A stretch of DNA of 64,000 bases, taken from positions 6,511,501-6,575,500 of the forward strand of contig NZ_JACHIV010000001.1 in the NCBI RefSeq assembly GCF_014203325.1, given 5' to 3'. The position numbers and the translations under genes were made by a program. Under the pieces are notes generated by a model. That model did not search any database. It was not told where the DNA came from and saw nothing but the letters and a program-made list of their open reading frames with translations. This document shows positions 44,892-53,786 of the stretch, piece by piece. How positions within the stretch are numbered: the stretch's first letter is position 1; each line of letters begins with the position of its first letter. The stretch comes from Saccharopolyspora gloriosae (GTDB lineage: Bacteria > Actinomycetota > Actinomycetes > Mycobacteriales > Pseudonocardiaceae).

Positions 44892-46736
44892 ATGGGCCAC
44901 TACAAGAGCAACGTCCGCGACCTCGAATTCAACTTGTTCGAGTTGTTCAAGGTGCAAGAGCGGCTGGGCACCGGGGCGTTCGAGCAGTCCGACGAGGACA
45001 CCGTGCGCGGTGTGCTCAGCGAGCTCAACAGCCTCGCCACCGGGCCCCTCGCGGAGTCCTTCGCGGAAGGTGACCGCACCCCGGCGAAGTTCGACCCGAA
45101 GACCCACTCGGTGACGCTGCCCGAGTCGTTCAAGAAGTCCTACCAGCAGGTCATGGACGGGGAGTGGTGGCGGCTCGGGCTCTCCGACGAGCTCGGCGGC
45201 TACGGCATCCCGCCGACCGTGCAGTGGGCCACCTCCGAGCTGATCCTCGGCGCCAACCCGGCCGTCTACATGTACATGGCCGGGCCCCAGTTCGCCGGGA
45301 TCATGCACAAGAACGGCACCGACCAGCAGAAGCGCTGGGCCGACCTGATGATCGAGCGGCTCTGGGGCGCCACGATGGTGCTGACCGAGCCGGACGCGGG
45401 CTCCGACGTCGGCTCCGGGCGCACCAAGGCCATCAAGCAGGCCGACGGCAGCTGGCACCTCGACGGCGTGAAGCGGTTCATCACCTCCGCCGACCAGGAC
45501 ATGACCGAGAACATCATGCACCTGGTGCTGGCCCGCCCCGAGGGCGAAGGCGTGGAGAGCAAGCCCGGCACCAAGGGCCTGAGCCTGTTCCTGGTGCCGA
45601 AGTTCCACTTCGACGAGGAGACCGGCGCCCCCGGCGAGCGCAACGGCGCCTTCGTCACCAACGTCGAGCACAAGATGGGCCTCAACGCCTCCGCCACCTG
45701 CGAGCTGACCTTCGGCCAGCACGGCACCCCGGCGCAGGGCTGGCTGCTCGGCGAGGTGCACGACGGCATCGCGCAGATGTTCCAGGTCATCGAGTACGCC
45801 CGGATGATGGTCGGCACCAAGGCCATCGCGACGCTGTCCACCGGCTACCTCAACGCGCTGGAGTACGCCAAGGAGCGCCAGCAGGGCGCGGACCTCACCA
45901 GGGCCACCGACAAGACCGCCCCGCGCGTCACGATCACCAACCACCCCGACGTGCGCCGCATCCTGCTGCTGCAGAAGGCGTACGCGGAGGGCCTGCGCGC
46001 GGTGTACCTCTACACCGCGACGTACCAGGACCAGATCGCCCAGGGCAAGGCCACCGGCGAGGACGTCGCGCTGGCCGAGCAGGTCAACGACCTGCTGCTG
46101 CCGATCGTCAAGGGCGTGGGATCGGAGCGGGCGTACGAGAACCTGACGCTGTCGCTGCAGACCCTCGGCGGCTCCGGCTACCTGCAGGACTACCCGATCG
46201 AGCAGTACATCCGGGACGCCAAGATCGACAGCCTGTACGAGGGCACCACGGCGATCCAGGCGCAGGACTTCTTCTTCCGCAAGATCGTGCGCAACAACGG
46301 CGCGGCCCTCGGCCACATCGCCGCCGAGGTGCAGAAGTCGCTGGAGGCCGAAGGCGCCGACGAGCGGCTCAAGGAGGAGCGGGCGCTGGTCGCGCAGGCG
46401 CTGGAGGACGCGCAGGGCACCCTCGGCGCCGTGTTCGGCTTCCTGACCTCCGCGCAGGAGGACGTGAACAACATCTACAAGGTCGGCCAGCACGCCGTCA
46501 CGGTCCTGATGAGCATGGGCGACCTGCTCATCGGCTGGCTGCTGCTGCGCCAGGCCGAGGTGGCGCTGGCCGCGCTGGACGCGGGCGCCTCGGCCAAGGA
46601 CCAGTCCTACTACCAGGGCAAGGTCGCGGTGGCGCGCTTCTTCGCGAAGAACGTGCTGCCGGAGCTGTCCTCCCGCCGCAAGGTCGTGGAGAACGCCGAC
46701 AACGCGATCATGGAGCTGGACGAGTCGGTGTTCTGA
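44892..46736 (+). CDS. fadE5: Acyl-CoA dehydrogenase, FadE5-like
   Basis: 614 aa, near the 611 of mycobacterial FadE5 and longer than ordinary acyl-CoA dehydrogenases (~380). FAD enzyme of beta-oxidation. N-terminus [18 protein letters not shown] is the mark of this group. FAD-domain motifs: [38 protein letters not shown], and [20 protein letters not shown] with [12 protein letters not shown]. The C-terminal ~120 residues form the extra helical domain. Two operator-like sites lie 60-99 bp upstream. In Mycobacterium the gene adjoins fadA2-fabG4-htdX; here it is separated from them by ~8 kb. Confidence 0.94.
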   Translation: MGHYKSNVRDLEFNLFELFKVQERLGTGAFEQSDEDTVRGVLSELNSLATGPLAESFAEGDRTPAKFDPKTHSVTLPESFKKSYQQVMDGEWWRLGLSDELGGYGIPPTVQWATSELILGANPAVYMYMAGPQFAGIMHKNGTDQQKRWADLMIERLWGATMVLTEPDAGSDVGSGRTKAIKQADGSWHLDGVKRFITSADQDMTENIMHLVLARPEGEGVESKPGTKGLSLFLVPKFHFDEETGAPGERNGAFVTNVEHKMGLNASATCELTFGQHGTPAQGWLLGEVHDGIAQMFQVIEYARMMVGTKAIATLSTGYLNALEYAKERQQGADLTRATDKTAPRVTITNHPDVRRILLLQKAYAEGLRAVYLYTATYQDQIAQGKATGEDVALAEQVNDLLLPIVKGVGSERAYENLTLSLQTLGGSGYLQDYPIEQYIRDAKIDSLYEGTTAIQAQDFFFRKIVRNNGAALGHIAAEVQKSLEAEGADERLKEERALVAQALEDAQGTLGAVFGFLTSAQEDVNNIYKVGQHAVTVLMSMGDLLIGWLLLRQAEVALAALDAGASAKDQSYYQGKVAVARFFAKNVLPELSSRRKVVENADNAIMELDESVF

Positions 46737-46761
46737 TCCGGACCGGTACGGCCTGACCCGA

Positions 46762-46796
46762 CGTGGGCGCTCACTCCGAGGGAGTGGGCGCCCACG
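46762..46796. terminator. Hairpin terminator after fadE5
   Basis: 16-bp stem with one G-T pair (CGTGGGCGCTCACTCC / GGAGTGGGCGCCCACG) and GAG loop. Confidence 0.85.
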
Positions 46797-46905
46797 TTCG
46801 CGTTCGGGCGGGGTCGCCGCCCGGCTCCACCACCGGCGGGGCGACGGCCGAACCTGCCCGCCGCGCGGGCGAACCCGCGGTCTCCGGCGGCGGTGCCGCG
46901 GACGT

Positions 46906-46941
46906 GAGAAGGCCCCTCCCGGTTCCGGGAGGGGCCTTCTC
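46906..46941. terminator. Hairpin terminator of the VanW-family gene
   Basis: Nearly uninterrupted 16-17-bp stem (GAGAAGGCCCCTCCCGG / CCGGGAGGGGCCTTCTC) directly after the leftward VanW-family gene. Confidence 0.85.
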
Positions 46942-46951
46942 GGTGCTTCGG

Positions 46952-49315
46952 TCAGCGCGGCGCGGGGCCGGGCGGAGGTCCGCAGTGGATGATCGGCTGC
47001 GGGTTGTAGACCGTCTTGCTCGGGCTCTCCGTGGTGACCTTGCCGCTCTTGACGTCCTTCAAGGTCCGGGTGTCGGTGACCGTGAACCCACCGGTGCCCT
47101 TGCTCGGGCTGCACGGCTCGCCGGGCGGGACGACCTTCTCGTGCGGCGGCTTCGGAGCGGTGCGCTCACCCGTCTTCGAGCTCACGTCGTACTGCTTGGT
47201 GCCCCAGAACTTCACCGTGATCGACGACGGCGTCCACTCCGTGGTGATCATGACACCGCTGGCGAGCGTGTTCTTGAACTTCACGTCGATGACGCTGCTG
47301 CCGTCGGGGTTCTGGAACACCGTCGCTTCCCGGCCCGCCGGGTAGCGGCTGATGTAGTAGCTGTGCTCCTTGTGCTCCACGTCCTTGACGCCGGCGAAGT
47401 ACGAGGCGTTGTACAGCGTGGTCGCGAACTGCGAGATGCCGCCGCCGACGGCCTTCGCGGGACGGCCGTCCTCGATGATCCCGGACTCGACGTAGCCCTG
47501 GGCGGTGCCGCGCGGCCCGGTGTGGCCGTTGAGGCTGAACGTCTCGCCGGGCTTCACGACCGCGCCGTTGACCTGCTCGGCGGTCCGCCTGATGTTCACG
47601 CCGGAGGCCGTTTCGAAGCCCTCGGTCTTGAACTCGCTGATGACTTCCTTGATGCCGAGCCCGTTGGCCTGGTCGGTGTTGAACGCGGGCGGCTGCTGCT
47701 CGTAGATCGCCTGCAGGGTGCGGTCCTGCTTCTTGCGGACCACGTCGTCGAGCTTCTCGAAGCTCTTCTCCCAGTTCACGCCGCGGCCGTCCAGCGACGG
47801 GCGCACCACGGGCCCGCCGCCTTCGAGAACGATCTCGGCGTCCTTCGCGGGCTTCATCGTGTCCCTGAGCTGCGGGTCGAGACCGCCGATGAGGACCGGC
47901 GCGTCGAGGTGCGAGCGCAGCCCGCCCTTGCCGTCCGGTTCGAACCGCAGCGCGGCGGCGATGGTCTCGGGTGCGAGCGCGGCGTCGTGGCCCTCGCCCT
48001 TGACGTTCACCGGGCCGGACACCGCGGGCTGGGCCACGTTGCGCAACGCCTGGTGCACGCCGTCGGAGGTGGTGTTCACGGCCTGCTCGGTGAACGGGAC
48101 CTGCACCGGTCCGCCCTTCGCCCAGTCCGCCATCACCTGGTCGGCGGCCACGCTCACGTCCACGGAACGGCCGGTGACCGGCTCGACCGCGACCGGCGTG
48201 GTGCCCTCGAACTTGATGGTGCCTTCCGAGGCGGCCCGCTCCAGCTTCGGCTTGACCTGCTCCACCGCGGCCATGACCTGCTGCTCGTCGCCATGGCTGA
48301 CGGGGTAGATCTCGCGGTCGGTGAACAGCGAGGCGATCCGCGTGAACGGGTTCAGCGGCTGCTCACCGGCCTGCTCGATGGTGGCCGGCCAGTCCATCGT
48401 CAGCCCGGACTGCTCCGGCGAGATGGTGGCCGTCGCGTCGCCCGCCTTCAACTGCACCGGTTCCTGCAGGTTCGGGCCGAGCTCGTCGCGCAGCTTGCGC
48501 TGCGCGGCGGCCTCGGTGAGCCCGCCGACCTGCACGTCGGCGACGGTGGTGCCGCGCGGCACGGTGCCGCTGCTGAACATCAGGTCGCCCACGTAGAGCA
48601 GGCTTAACAAGCCGACCGCGACCCCGGCCGCGATGCCGCCGCGGATCAGCCCGCGACGGTCGCGCGGGGCGCTCGCCTGTTCCGGCGGGTCCTCGGCGAA
48701 GCCGCCGCCGATGCCACCGGCGAACCCGCTCGCCCACGGCGACGGCTCGGCGGGCACCTTCGGGATGTTCTGGGTGCGTTCCGCGTCGCCCTCGGGGAAC
48801 CCGGTCTGCTCGGTCGGCAGCTGCGCGAACGAACCGGCGACGGCCTGCGTCGTCGGCGTCTGGTCCGCGGGCGGCTGCTCGACCCGGGTGGTGGCGGCGG
48901 CCGAACCGGGGAAGCCGGGGGCGCCGAGGAAGTCCGTGGGCGAGGCGTAGCCGGCGTCCGGCTCGGTCACCTTCGGGATCGCCTGGGTGCGCTCGGCGTC
49001 GGCCTCTGGGGGCTCCTGCCCGAGGCGCTGCGTCTCGTCGGCGGCGGGCGACTGCTGCGTCAGCGTCGGACGCGTCTGCCGCTCCGAGAGGTCCTCCGGC
49101 GCGGTGTCCGCCCCCGCGGCGAGCTGCTCCGGCGAGATCTGCATGGTCCGCTCCGCCGGGGATTCCTGGGGCGCGGAAGCCGGGGTGCTCGGCCGCGTCG
49201 CGTCCGCGGCGGACTCCCCGGACCGGGTGGAACGGTCCGCTTCACCGGTCGGGTCGTCGCCCGCCGGCTTCCGGTTCGGATCGTCCCCGGATGAGACGTC
49301 GTAGTTTTCCGGCAC
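46952..49315 (-). CDS. VanW-family envelope protein with peptidoglycan-binding-4-type domains
   Basis: 787 aa. Residues 1-217 are a cytoplasmic acidic low-complexity tail with three related phrases ERTMQI, ERTQAIPKV and ERTQNIPKV, possible Ser/Thr-kinase sites. One transmembrane helix follows (~222-243). The outside part has two PG_binding_4-like repeats (each a GTxVAxVxVGGLT or GRSVDVSVAADQV type module) and a VanW domain (FSLNGHTGPRGTAQGYVESG, GGGISQFATTLYNASYFAG, SRYPAGREATVF). Such proteins are linked to wall structure and glycopeptide response, with exact activity unknown. The C-terminus is Pro/Gly-rich with a Cys pair. Preceded by the GroES-like gene on the same strand. Confidence 0.9.
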   Translation of the reverse strand: MPENYDVSSGDDPNRKPAGDDPTGEADRSTRSGESAADATRPSTPASAPQESPAERTMQISPEQLAAGADTAPEDLSERQTRPTLTQQSPAADETQRLGQEPPEADAERTQAIPKVTEPDAGYASPTDFLGAPGFPGSAAATTRVEQPPADQTPTTQAVAGSFAQLPTEQTGFPEGDAERTQNIPKVPAEPSPWASGFAGGIGGGFAEDPPEQASAPRDRRGLIRGGIAAGVAVGLLSLLYVGDLMFSSGTVPRGTTVADVQVGGLTEAAAQRKLRDELGPNLQEPVQLKAGDATATISPEQSGLTMDWPATIEQAGEQPLNPFTRIASLFTDREIYPVSHGDEQQVMAAVEQVKPKLERAASEGTIKFEGTTPVAVEPVTGRSVDVSVAADQVMADWAKGGPVQVPFTEQAVNTTSDGVHQALRNVAQPAVSGPVNVKGEGHDAALAPETIAAALRFEPDGKGGLRSHLDAPVLIGGLDPQLRDTMKPAKDAEIVLEGGGPVVRPSLDGRGVNWEKSFEKLDDVVRKKQDRTLQAIYEQQPPAFNTDQANGLGIKEVISEFKTEGFETASGVNIRRTAEQVNGAVVKPGETFSLNGHTGPRGTAQGYVESGIIEDGRPAKAVGGGISQFATTLYNASYFAGVKDVEHKEHSYYISRYPAGREATVFQNPDGSSVIDVKFKNTLASGVMITTEWTPSSITVKFWGTKQYDVSSKTGERTAPKPPHEKVVPPGEPCSPSKGTGGFTVTDTRTLKDVKSGKVTTESPSKTVYNPQPIIHCGPPPGPAPR

Positions 49316-49461
49316 CGCTTCCCCTTCATCGGTCTGGTCGTGCGGTGGGGCACATCAGCGAACAGGCGCCGGGACGGTCCGTCAAGGACGCCGTGTGCGC
49401 GTCACCCCGACAACGGTTCGGCAGCGCCCGGGTGGTCGCGCCGACCGCACCTCGCGGTGGA

Positions 49462-49782
49462 TCACAGGTAGAGGCCGGTGCCCTGTTCGATCTGTTCGCT
49501 GGCCACGGCGTGCAGATCCCGCTCGCGCATCACCAGGTACGGCTGGCCCTGCACTTCGACCTCGAACTGCTCCTCGGGGTTGAACAGCACCTGGTCGCCG
49601 ACCTTGACGGCCCGCACGTGGCTGCCCACCCCGAAGACCTCGCCCCAGAGCAGCCGCTTGGCCATCTGGGCGGTCGCCGGAATCACGATGCCGCCGCTGC
49701 TGCGACGTTCTCCGGATTCCGCGGAGACCCGCACCATGACGCGGTCATGCAGCATCTGGATCTCGAGCTTGGCATCGGTCAC
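49462..49782 (-). CDS. GroES-like co-chaperonin family protein
   Basis: 106 aa. Cpn10 fold phrases: MLHDRVMVRVSAESGERRSS, GGIVIPATAQ, GEVFGVGSH, VKVGDQVLFNPEEQFEVEVQ and YLVMRERDLHAV. Compared with true GroES the mobile loop reads SGERRSSGGIVIPATAQMAK, keeping the GGIVIP hinge. No groEL lies nearby and the gene stands 50 bp behind the NHL/thioredoxin gene, so it may be co-transcribed with it. It may be a divergent second GroES with another partner; I cannot tell if it binds GroEL. Confidence 0.85.
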   Translation of the reverse strand: MTDAKLEIQMLHDRVMVRVSAESGERRSSGGIVIPATAQMAKRLLWGEVFGVGSHVRAVKVGDQVLFNPEEQFEVEVQGQPYLVMRERDLHAVASEQIEQGTGLYL

Positions 49783-49832
49783 CCGAAAAGTTTACGTGCC
49801 CGCCTAGACGGGCCTTCCGCGCAGGGGGCGGC

Positions 49833-51680
49833 TCACGCGCCGGTGTCCATGCCGCCCATGACGAGCGGCAGCCGGTGCGCTCCGCCGGGTGCGATCCGCA
49901 CCGGTACGCCCCAGTCCTGCCTGGTCAGGTTGCACGTGGGGTGTTCGACGGCGGGGTCGTCGGTGCAGCTGGCGGCCTGCGCGACGACGTGCAGCACGCC
50001 GTGTTCGATGCCGTCGGCGAGCACGAGCCGCCTGCTCAGGTCCGTTCCGGTGCCCGCGCCCTCGACCAGCAGTTCCGGCGGCGAGGCGGTGACCTCCAGC
50101 CGGGTGGACGGCCCGTAGCGGTCGTCGAGCTTGCCGCCGGGAGGCGGCGTGAACACGACCGCGAGCTCCAGCTCGCCGCCGCCGATCTCGGTTGCCGGGC
50201 GCGTGACCTGCTGCGACGCGCCTTCGATGAGCTTCGCGGAGACGCCGGGCGGCACCGGCCGCTCCAGCCGGTGCGCGGCGGAGGACACCACGACGAGCTC
50301 GCCGTCGATCACCGCCGCACCGGACGGCTCGGCCAGCCGCGTGGCCAACGTGGCCAGTTCGTTCGATGCCGGATCGTAACGTCGGAGGGCGCCGTTGTAG
50401 GTGTCGCAGACGGCGATGGAGCCATCCGGCAACACCGCTACTCCGAGCGGGTGCTGCAGCAGCGCCCGCTCGGCGGGCCCGTCGGCGTGGCCGAAGTCGA
50501 ACAATCCGGCGCCGACGGCGGTGCGGACCGCGAAACCGCCCTCGGTGGGCTCCACCCAGCGCAGCGCGGAGGTCTCGGAGTCCGCGAGCCACAGCCGGTC
50601 GCCGCCGGCGGCGAGCCCGGAGGGCTGGGCGAAGAACGCCTCGGCGGCGTCCCCGTCGCGCAGGCCTTCGACGGTGGTGCCCGCGAACCGCCGCACCCGC
50701 TCGCCGCGCGGGTCGAACAGGCCCAGGGTGTGGTTGCCGGCCATCGCGACGACCACCCCGCCCGCGGGTTCCCACCAGGCCACGTCCCAAGGGCTGGTGA
50801 GCGGGGTCTCCAGCGCGGGTCCGTCGTCGGTGCCGTCGCGCCACTGCGCGCCGGTGCCCGCCACGGTCGTCACCTCGCCGTCGGCGAGCCGCACGCCGCG
50901 CAGCAGGTGGTTCACCGTGTCGGCGACGACGAGGTCGTAGCCCACGTCCGCGGCGACCTCGTCGGGCAGCACGGCGATCCCGGCGGGCTCGGCGAACGAG
51001 GCCTCGTCGGGTCCGCCGTCGGCGCTGCCCCGCGCGCCGCCGCCGATGCGCCGCAGCACCGTCTCGCCGTCCTGGGCGAACTCGACCAGCGAGTGGTTCG
51101 CGGAGTCCGACACCAGGATCGTGCCGGGGCCGGCGGCCACCTTCGCGGGGAAGCGCAGCGTCGTGGACTCGGGTTCCGGCGGCACGTACGGCCCGCCACC
51201 GCGGTGCAGGGTGCCCTTCGCGTCGTGCTCGGCGACGAGCTCGCGCAGGACGCCGCGCAACGCCTCGACGTGGCCTTCACCTGCGGCGACGTGCACCAGG
51301 TAGCCCTCGGGGTCCACCACCGCCAGCGTCGGCCACGCCTTCACGGCGTAGTTCTGCCAGGTGCTCAGTTCCGGGTCGTCGAGCACCGGGTGGTGCACGG
51401 AGTAGCGCTCGACGGCGGCGATCAGCGCGTCCGGGTCCGCCTCGTGCTCGAACTTCGGGGAGTGCACGCCGACGGTGACCAGCTCCGCGGCGAACTCCTC
51501 CTCCAGCGGGCGCAGCTCGTCGATCACGTGCAGGCAGTTGATGCAGCAGAACGTCCAGAAGTCCAGCAGGACGATCTTGCCGCGCAGGTCCGCGAGCTGG
51601 ATCTCCTTGCCGCCGGTGTTCAGCCACTGGCGACCGGTGAACTCGGGTGCGCGGACGCGGGTGCGGGACGCGGTACTCAC
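49833..51680 (-). CDS. NHL-repeat thioredoxin-like protein
   Basis: 615 aa from GTG 51680 (ATG 51728 possible; neither has a good ribosome site). N-terminal thioredoxin/TlpA-like domain (residues ~10-150) with WTFCCINC as redox motif and VKAWPTLAVVDPEG; there is no signal peptide, so it is cytoplasmic. Then about five NHL repeats forming a beta-propeller (ILVSDSANHSLVEF, LVVADTVNHLLRGV, VVVAMAGNHTLGLF, LWLADSETSALRWV, IAVCDTYNGALRRY), and a C-terminal ~130-residue extension. Homologues exist from bacteria to the human NHLRC2; the role is unclear. Confidence 0.92.
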   Translation of the reverse strand: MSTASRTRVRAPEFTGRQWLNTGGKEIQLADLRGKIVLLDFWTFCCINCLHVIDELRPLEEEFAAELVTVGVHSPKFEHEADPDALIAAVERYSVHHPVLDDPELSTWQNYAVKAWPTLAVVDPEGYLVHVAAGEGHVEALRGVLRELVAEHDAKGTLHRGGGPYVPPEPESTTLRFPAKVAAGPGTILVSDSANHSLVEFAQDGETVLRRIGGGARGSADGGPDEASFAEPAGIAVLPDEVAADVGYDLVVADTVNHLLRGVRLADGEVTTVAGTGAQWRDGTDDGPALETPLTSPWDVAWWEPAGGVVVAMAGNHTLGLFDPRGERVRRFAGTTVEGLRDGDAAEAFFAQPSGLAAGGDRLWLADSETSALRWVEPTEGGFAVRTAVGAGLFDFGHADGPAERALLQHPLGVAVLPDGSIAVCDTYNGALRRYDPASNELATLATRLAEPSGAAVIDGELVVVSSAAHRLERPVPPGVSAKLIEGASQQVTRPATEIGGGELELAVVFTPPPGGKLDDRYGPSTRLEVTASPPELLVEGAGTGTDLSRRLVLADGIEHGVLHVVAQAASCTDDPAVEHPTCNLTRQDWGVPVRIAPGGAHRLPLVMGGMDTGA

Positions 51681-51854
51681 GTGCGGAGTGAACAACACCG
51701 CCCCGATCCGCTGTTCCCACGTCCACATCCTGGAACGCCGACAGCCGCAGCACGGGGTGGGTGCTGAACCGGAGCGGGGAGAGCGGGAACAAATCGGGGC
51801 GGGCGGCGCTTGATGTCGGTGCGCGGGCGGTGATCGACCCCGGAAATTGGAAGG

Positions 51855-51897
51855 CCCCGCGGTGCTGCCAGGTCGGGGGTCCGACAGCACCGCGGGG
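51855..51897. terminator. Long hairpin in the divergent promoter region
   Basis: Perfect 13-bp stem CCCCGCGGTGCTG / CAGCACCGCGGGG with a 17-nt loop, between the divergent NHL-thioredoxin and sulfite-oxidase-like genes. No gene ends here, so it may be an attenuator rather than a terminator. Confidence 0.5.
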
Positions 51898-51948
51898 TCA
51901 CCATGCATATCGACGGGACCCCCCGCGTTGTTACACGGCGGCCTCATC

Positions 51949-51962
51949 GTGACTCAAGTCAC
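51949..51962. promoter_or_regulatory. CRP-type palindrome GTGA-N6-TCAC
   Basis: GTGACTCAAGTCAC matches the CRP half-sites GTGA and TCAC spaced by six, as recognised by actinobacterial Crp/GlxR proteins. It lies about 170 bp before the sulfite-oxidase-like start. Confidence 0.55.
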
Positions 51963-52133
51963 CTCTCTGTGGGTGAGTTGGCGCCGTTCTCCCGGGCGGT
52001 TTCGGCTTGTTGACCAGCGCATACGGTCATTTCGGCGGGTTTCCGGGGAACACGGGACTCCACTCGTTCGGCCGAGCGCCTGCGATGTGGACGGGAGTTC
52101 CCGACGGGCCCGCTCGCAAGCATGCTGGCGGAC

Positions 52134-53240
52134 ATGGATGCACAGCTGCGCGACGTGAGCCTGCCGTCCCGGATCGCCGAGCCGGGCGAGGGCATCAGCA
52201 CGGCGGAGTTGGCGCTGGCCGCGCGCAACCACGGGATCCCGCTGGAGGCGCTGCGCTACGACGTCACCCCGATCGGGCTGCACTACCTGCTCACCCACTA
52301 CGACATGCCCGCGCTGGACGCGGCGAGCTGGCGGTTGTCGCTGACCGGTTCGGTGGCGGGCGCGCGGGAGTTCGCGCTCGACGAGCTGCGGTCCCTGCCG
52401 TCCCGCACGGTGCGGGTGACCATGGAGTGCGCGGGCAACGGCCGGGCCCGGATGCATCCGCGCCCGGTGAGCCAGCCGTGGCTGGTGGAGGCCGTCGGCA
52501 CCGCGGAGTGGACGGGGGTGCCGCTGCGCCACGTGCTCGACGCGGTGGGCGTGGGCGACTCGGCGGTCGAGGTCGTGTTCACCGGGGCCGATCACGGCGT
52601 GGAACGCGGTGTGGAGCAGGACTACCGGCGCGGCCTGCCGCTGGCGGAGGCGCTGCGCGACGACGTGCTGCTGGCCTACGAGATGAACGGTCAACCGCTG
52701 CCGCCGCAGCACGGGCATCCGGTGCGGCTGGTGGTGCCCGGCTGGTACGGCATGGCGCACGTGAAGTGGTTGCGGGAGATCTCGCTGGTCGACGAGCCGT
52801 TCACCGGATACCAGAACGCCGTGGCGTACCGCCTCAAGCAGTCGGCGGACGATCCGGGCGTGCCCGCCACCCGCATCGAGCCGCGTTCGCTGATCGTGCC
52901 GCCGGGCTTCCCCGACTTCATGTCCCGCGACCGGGTGGTCCGGCCGGGGCCGCTGACGGTCACCGGCCGCGCCTGGTCCGGCCACGCCCCGATCACCCGC
53001 GTCGAGTTCAGCACCGACGGCGGCACCACCTGGGCGGACGCCGACCTGGACGCGGCGGGACCGCGCTGGGCGTGGCGCGGCTGGCGCGTGAGCTGGCGGG
53101 CGGAGCCCGGCGAGCACCTGCTCACCGCCCGAGCGACCGACGCCGAAGGCCACGTGCAGCCCGTGGACGAGCCCTGGAACCGAGGCGGCTTCGCCAACAA
53201 CCTCGTCCACCACGTCCCGGTCACCTGCATCGAAGACTGA
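52134..53240 (+). CDS. Sulfite-oxidase-like molybdopterin oxidoreductase
   Basis: 368 aa from ATG 52134 (ATG 52122 adds four residues). Molybdopterin-domain signature: LHYLLTHYDMPALD, VTMECAGNGRARM with the Mo-ligand Cys C99, VGTAEWTGVPLRHVL, and a C-terminal dimerisation (Mo-co_dimer) domain at ~250-368 (TVTGRAWSGHAPITRVEFST, RWAWRGWRVSW). No Tat or Sec signal is visible. Catalyses two-electron oxidation of sulfite or related substrates; electron acceptor unknown, no cytochrome partner nearby. Followed by repetitive DNA, then repeat copy B. Confidence 0.92.
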   Translation: MDAQLRDVSLPSRIAEPGEGISTAELALAARNHGIPLEALRYDVTPIGLHYLLTHYDMPALDAASWRLSLTGSVAGAREFALDELRSLPSRTVRVTMECAGNGRARMHPRPVSQPWLVEAVGTAEWTGVPLRHVLDAVGVGDSAVEVVFTGADHGVERGVEQDYRRGLPLAEALRDDVLLAYEMNGQPLPPQHGHPVRLVVPGWYGMAHVKWLREISLVDEPFTGYQNAVAYRLKQSADDPGVPATRIEPRSLIVPPGFPDFMSRDRVVRPGPLTVTGRAWSGHAPITRVEFSTDGGTTWADADLDAAGPRWAWRGWRVSWRAEPGEHLLTARATDAEGHVQPVDEPWNRGGFANNLVHHVPVTCIED

Positions 53241-53365
53241 CCCGCCCCACCCCGAACGCAACGAACGGCTTGGCGCCCCGAAAACCACCGACCCGTTCAC
53301 CGATCACCGAGGGACCTCGCACCACCAACACCGACAAAGCCGCAAAGACACCCCCACGCCCCACC

Positions 53366-53610
53366 CGAAGGCCGTGCACCGGACAAGCGAAGCAAACCCG
53401 CCTAGCGTCGAAGCCGTGCGCTGGGCGGCGAAGCCCACCTGCCTCTCGGCCGAAGGCCGTGCTTTTGCGGCGTAGCCGTGCTTAGCGGCGAAGCCGTGCA
53501 GTGGGCGGGCGAAGCCACGCCTGCCTCGCGGCCGAAGGCCGTGCCTCGCGGCGAAGCCGTGCCTTGGGCGAGCGGAGCGAAGTCTGCCTGGCGGCCGTAG
53601 GCCGTGCCTG
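53366..53610. repeat. Degenerate tandem mini-hairpins GGC(C)GAAG(G)CCGTGC
   Basis: At least seven units of the form GCGGC(C)GWAG(G)CCGTGC occur in 245 bp, at irregular spacing of about 15-60 bp. Each can fold as GGC-GAA-GCC or GGCC-GAA-GGCC. The rightmost belongs to repeat copy B; one unit also exists at 12751 in copy A. No coding frame makes sense. Confidence 0.75.
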
Positions 53611-53779
53611 TATGTGCGAAGCACATAGCCCACGTCAAAAAAGTGGCCCATCCGCGGGTTCTCAGCCGGTCTCTCGCGAGGACAGCTTTTTCCCTCGTGG
53701 CGGAGCCACTTGGGAAAAAGATCCCGCAGCGAGAGACCGGCTGAGGTTCCGCCACCCAACCCCCAAAGCAGAACGACCG
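53571..53779. repeat. Interspersed hairpin repeat, copy B
   Basis: Matches copy A (12730-12937) over its whole length. Outer arms at 53661-53677 and 53729-53745 are CTCAGCCGGTCTCTCGC and complement; copy A has GT where this has CC, with matching changes in the opposite arm. The inner hairpin and loop are identical. It lies between convergent genes and ends seven bases before the thiolase stop codon, exactly as copy A does for ino1. Confidence 0.88.
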
Positions 53780-53786
53780 GCTCGAA

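Noticed and set aside
53366-53610. CRISPR array
   Set aside because: Units are short, palindromic, imperfect and irregularly spaced; no uniform spacers and no cas genes.
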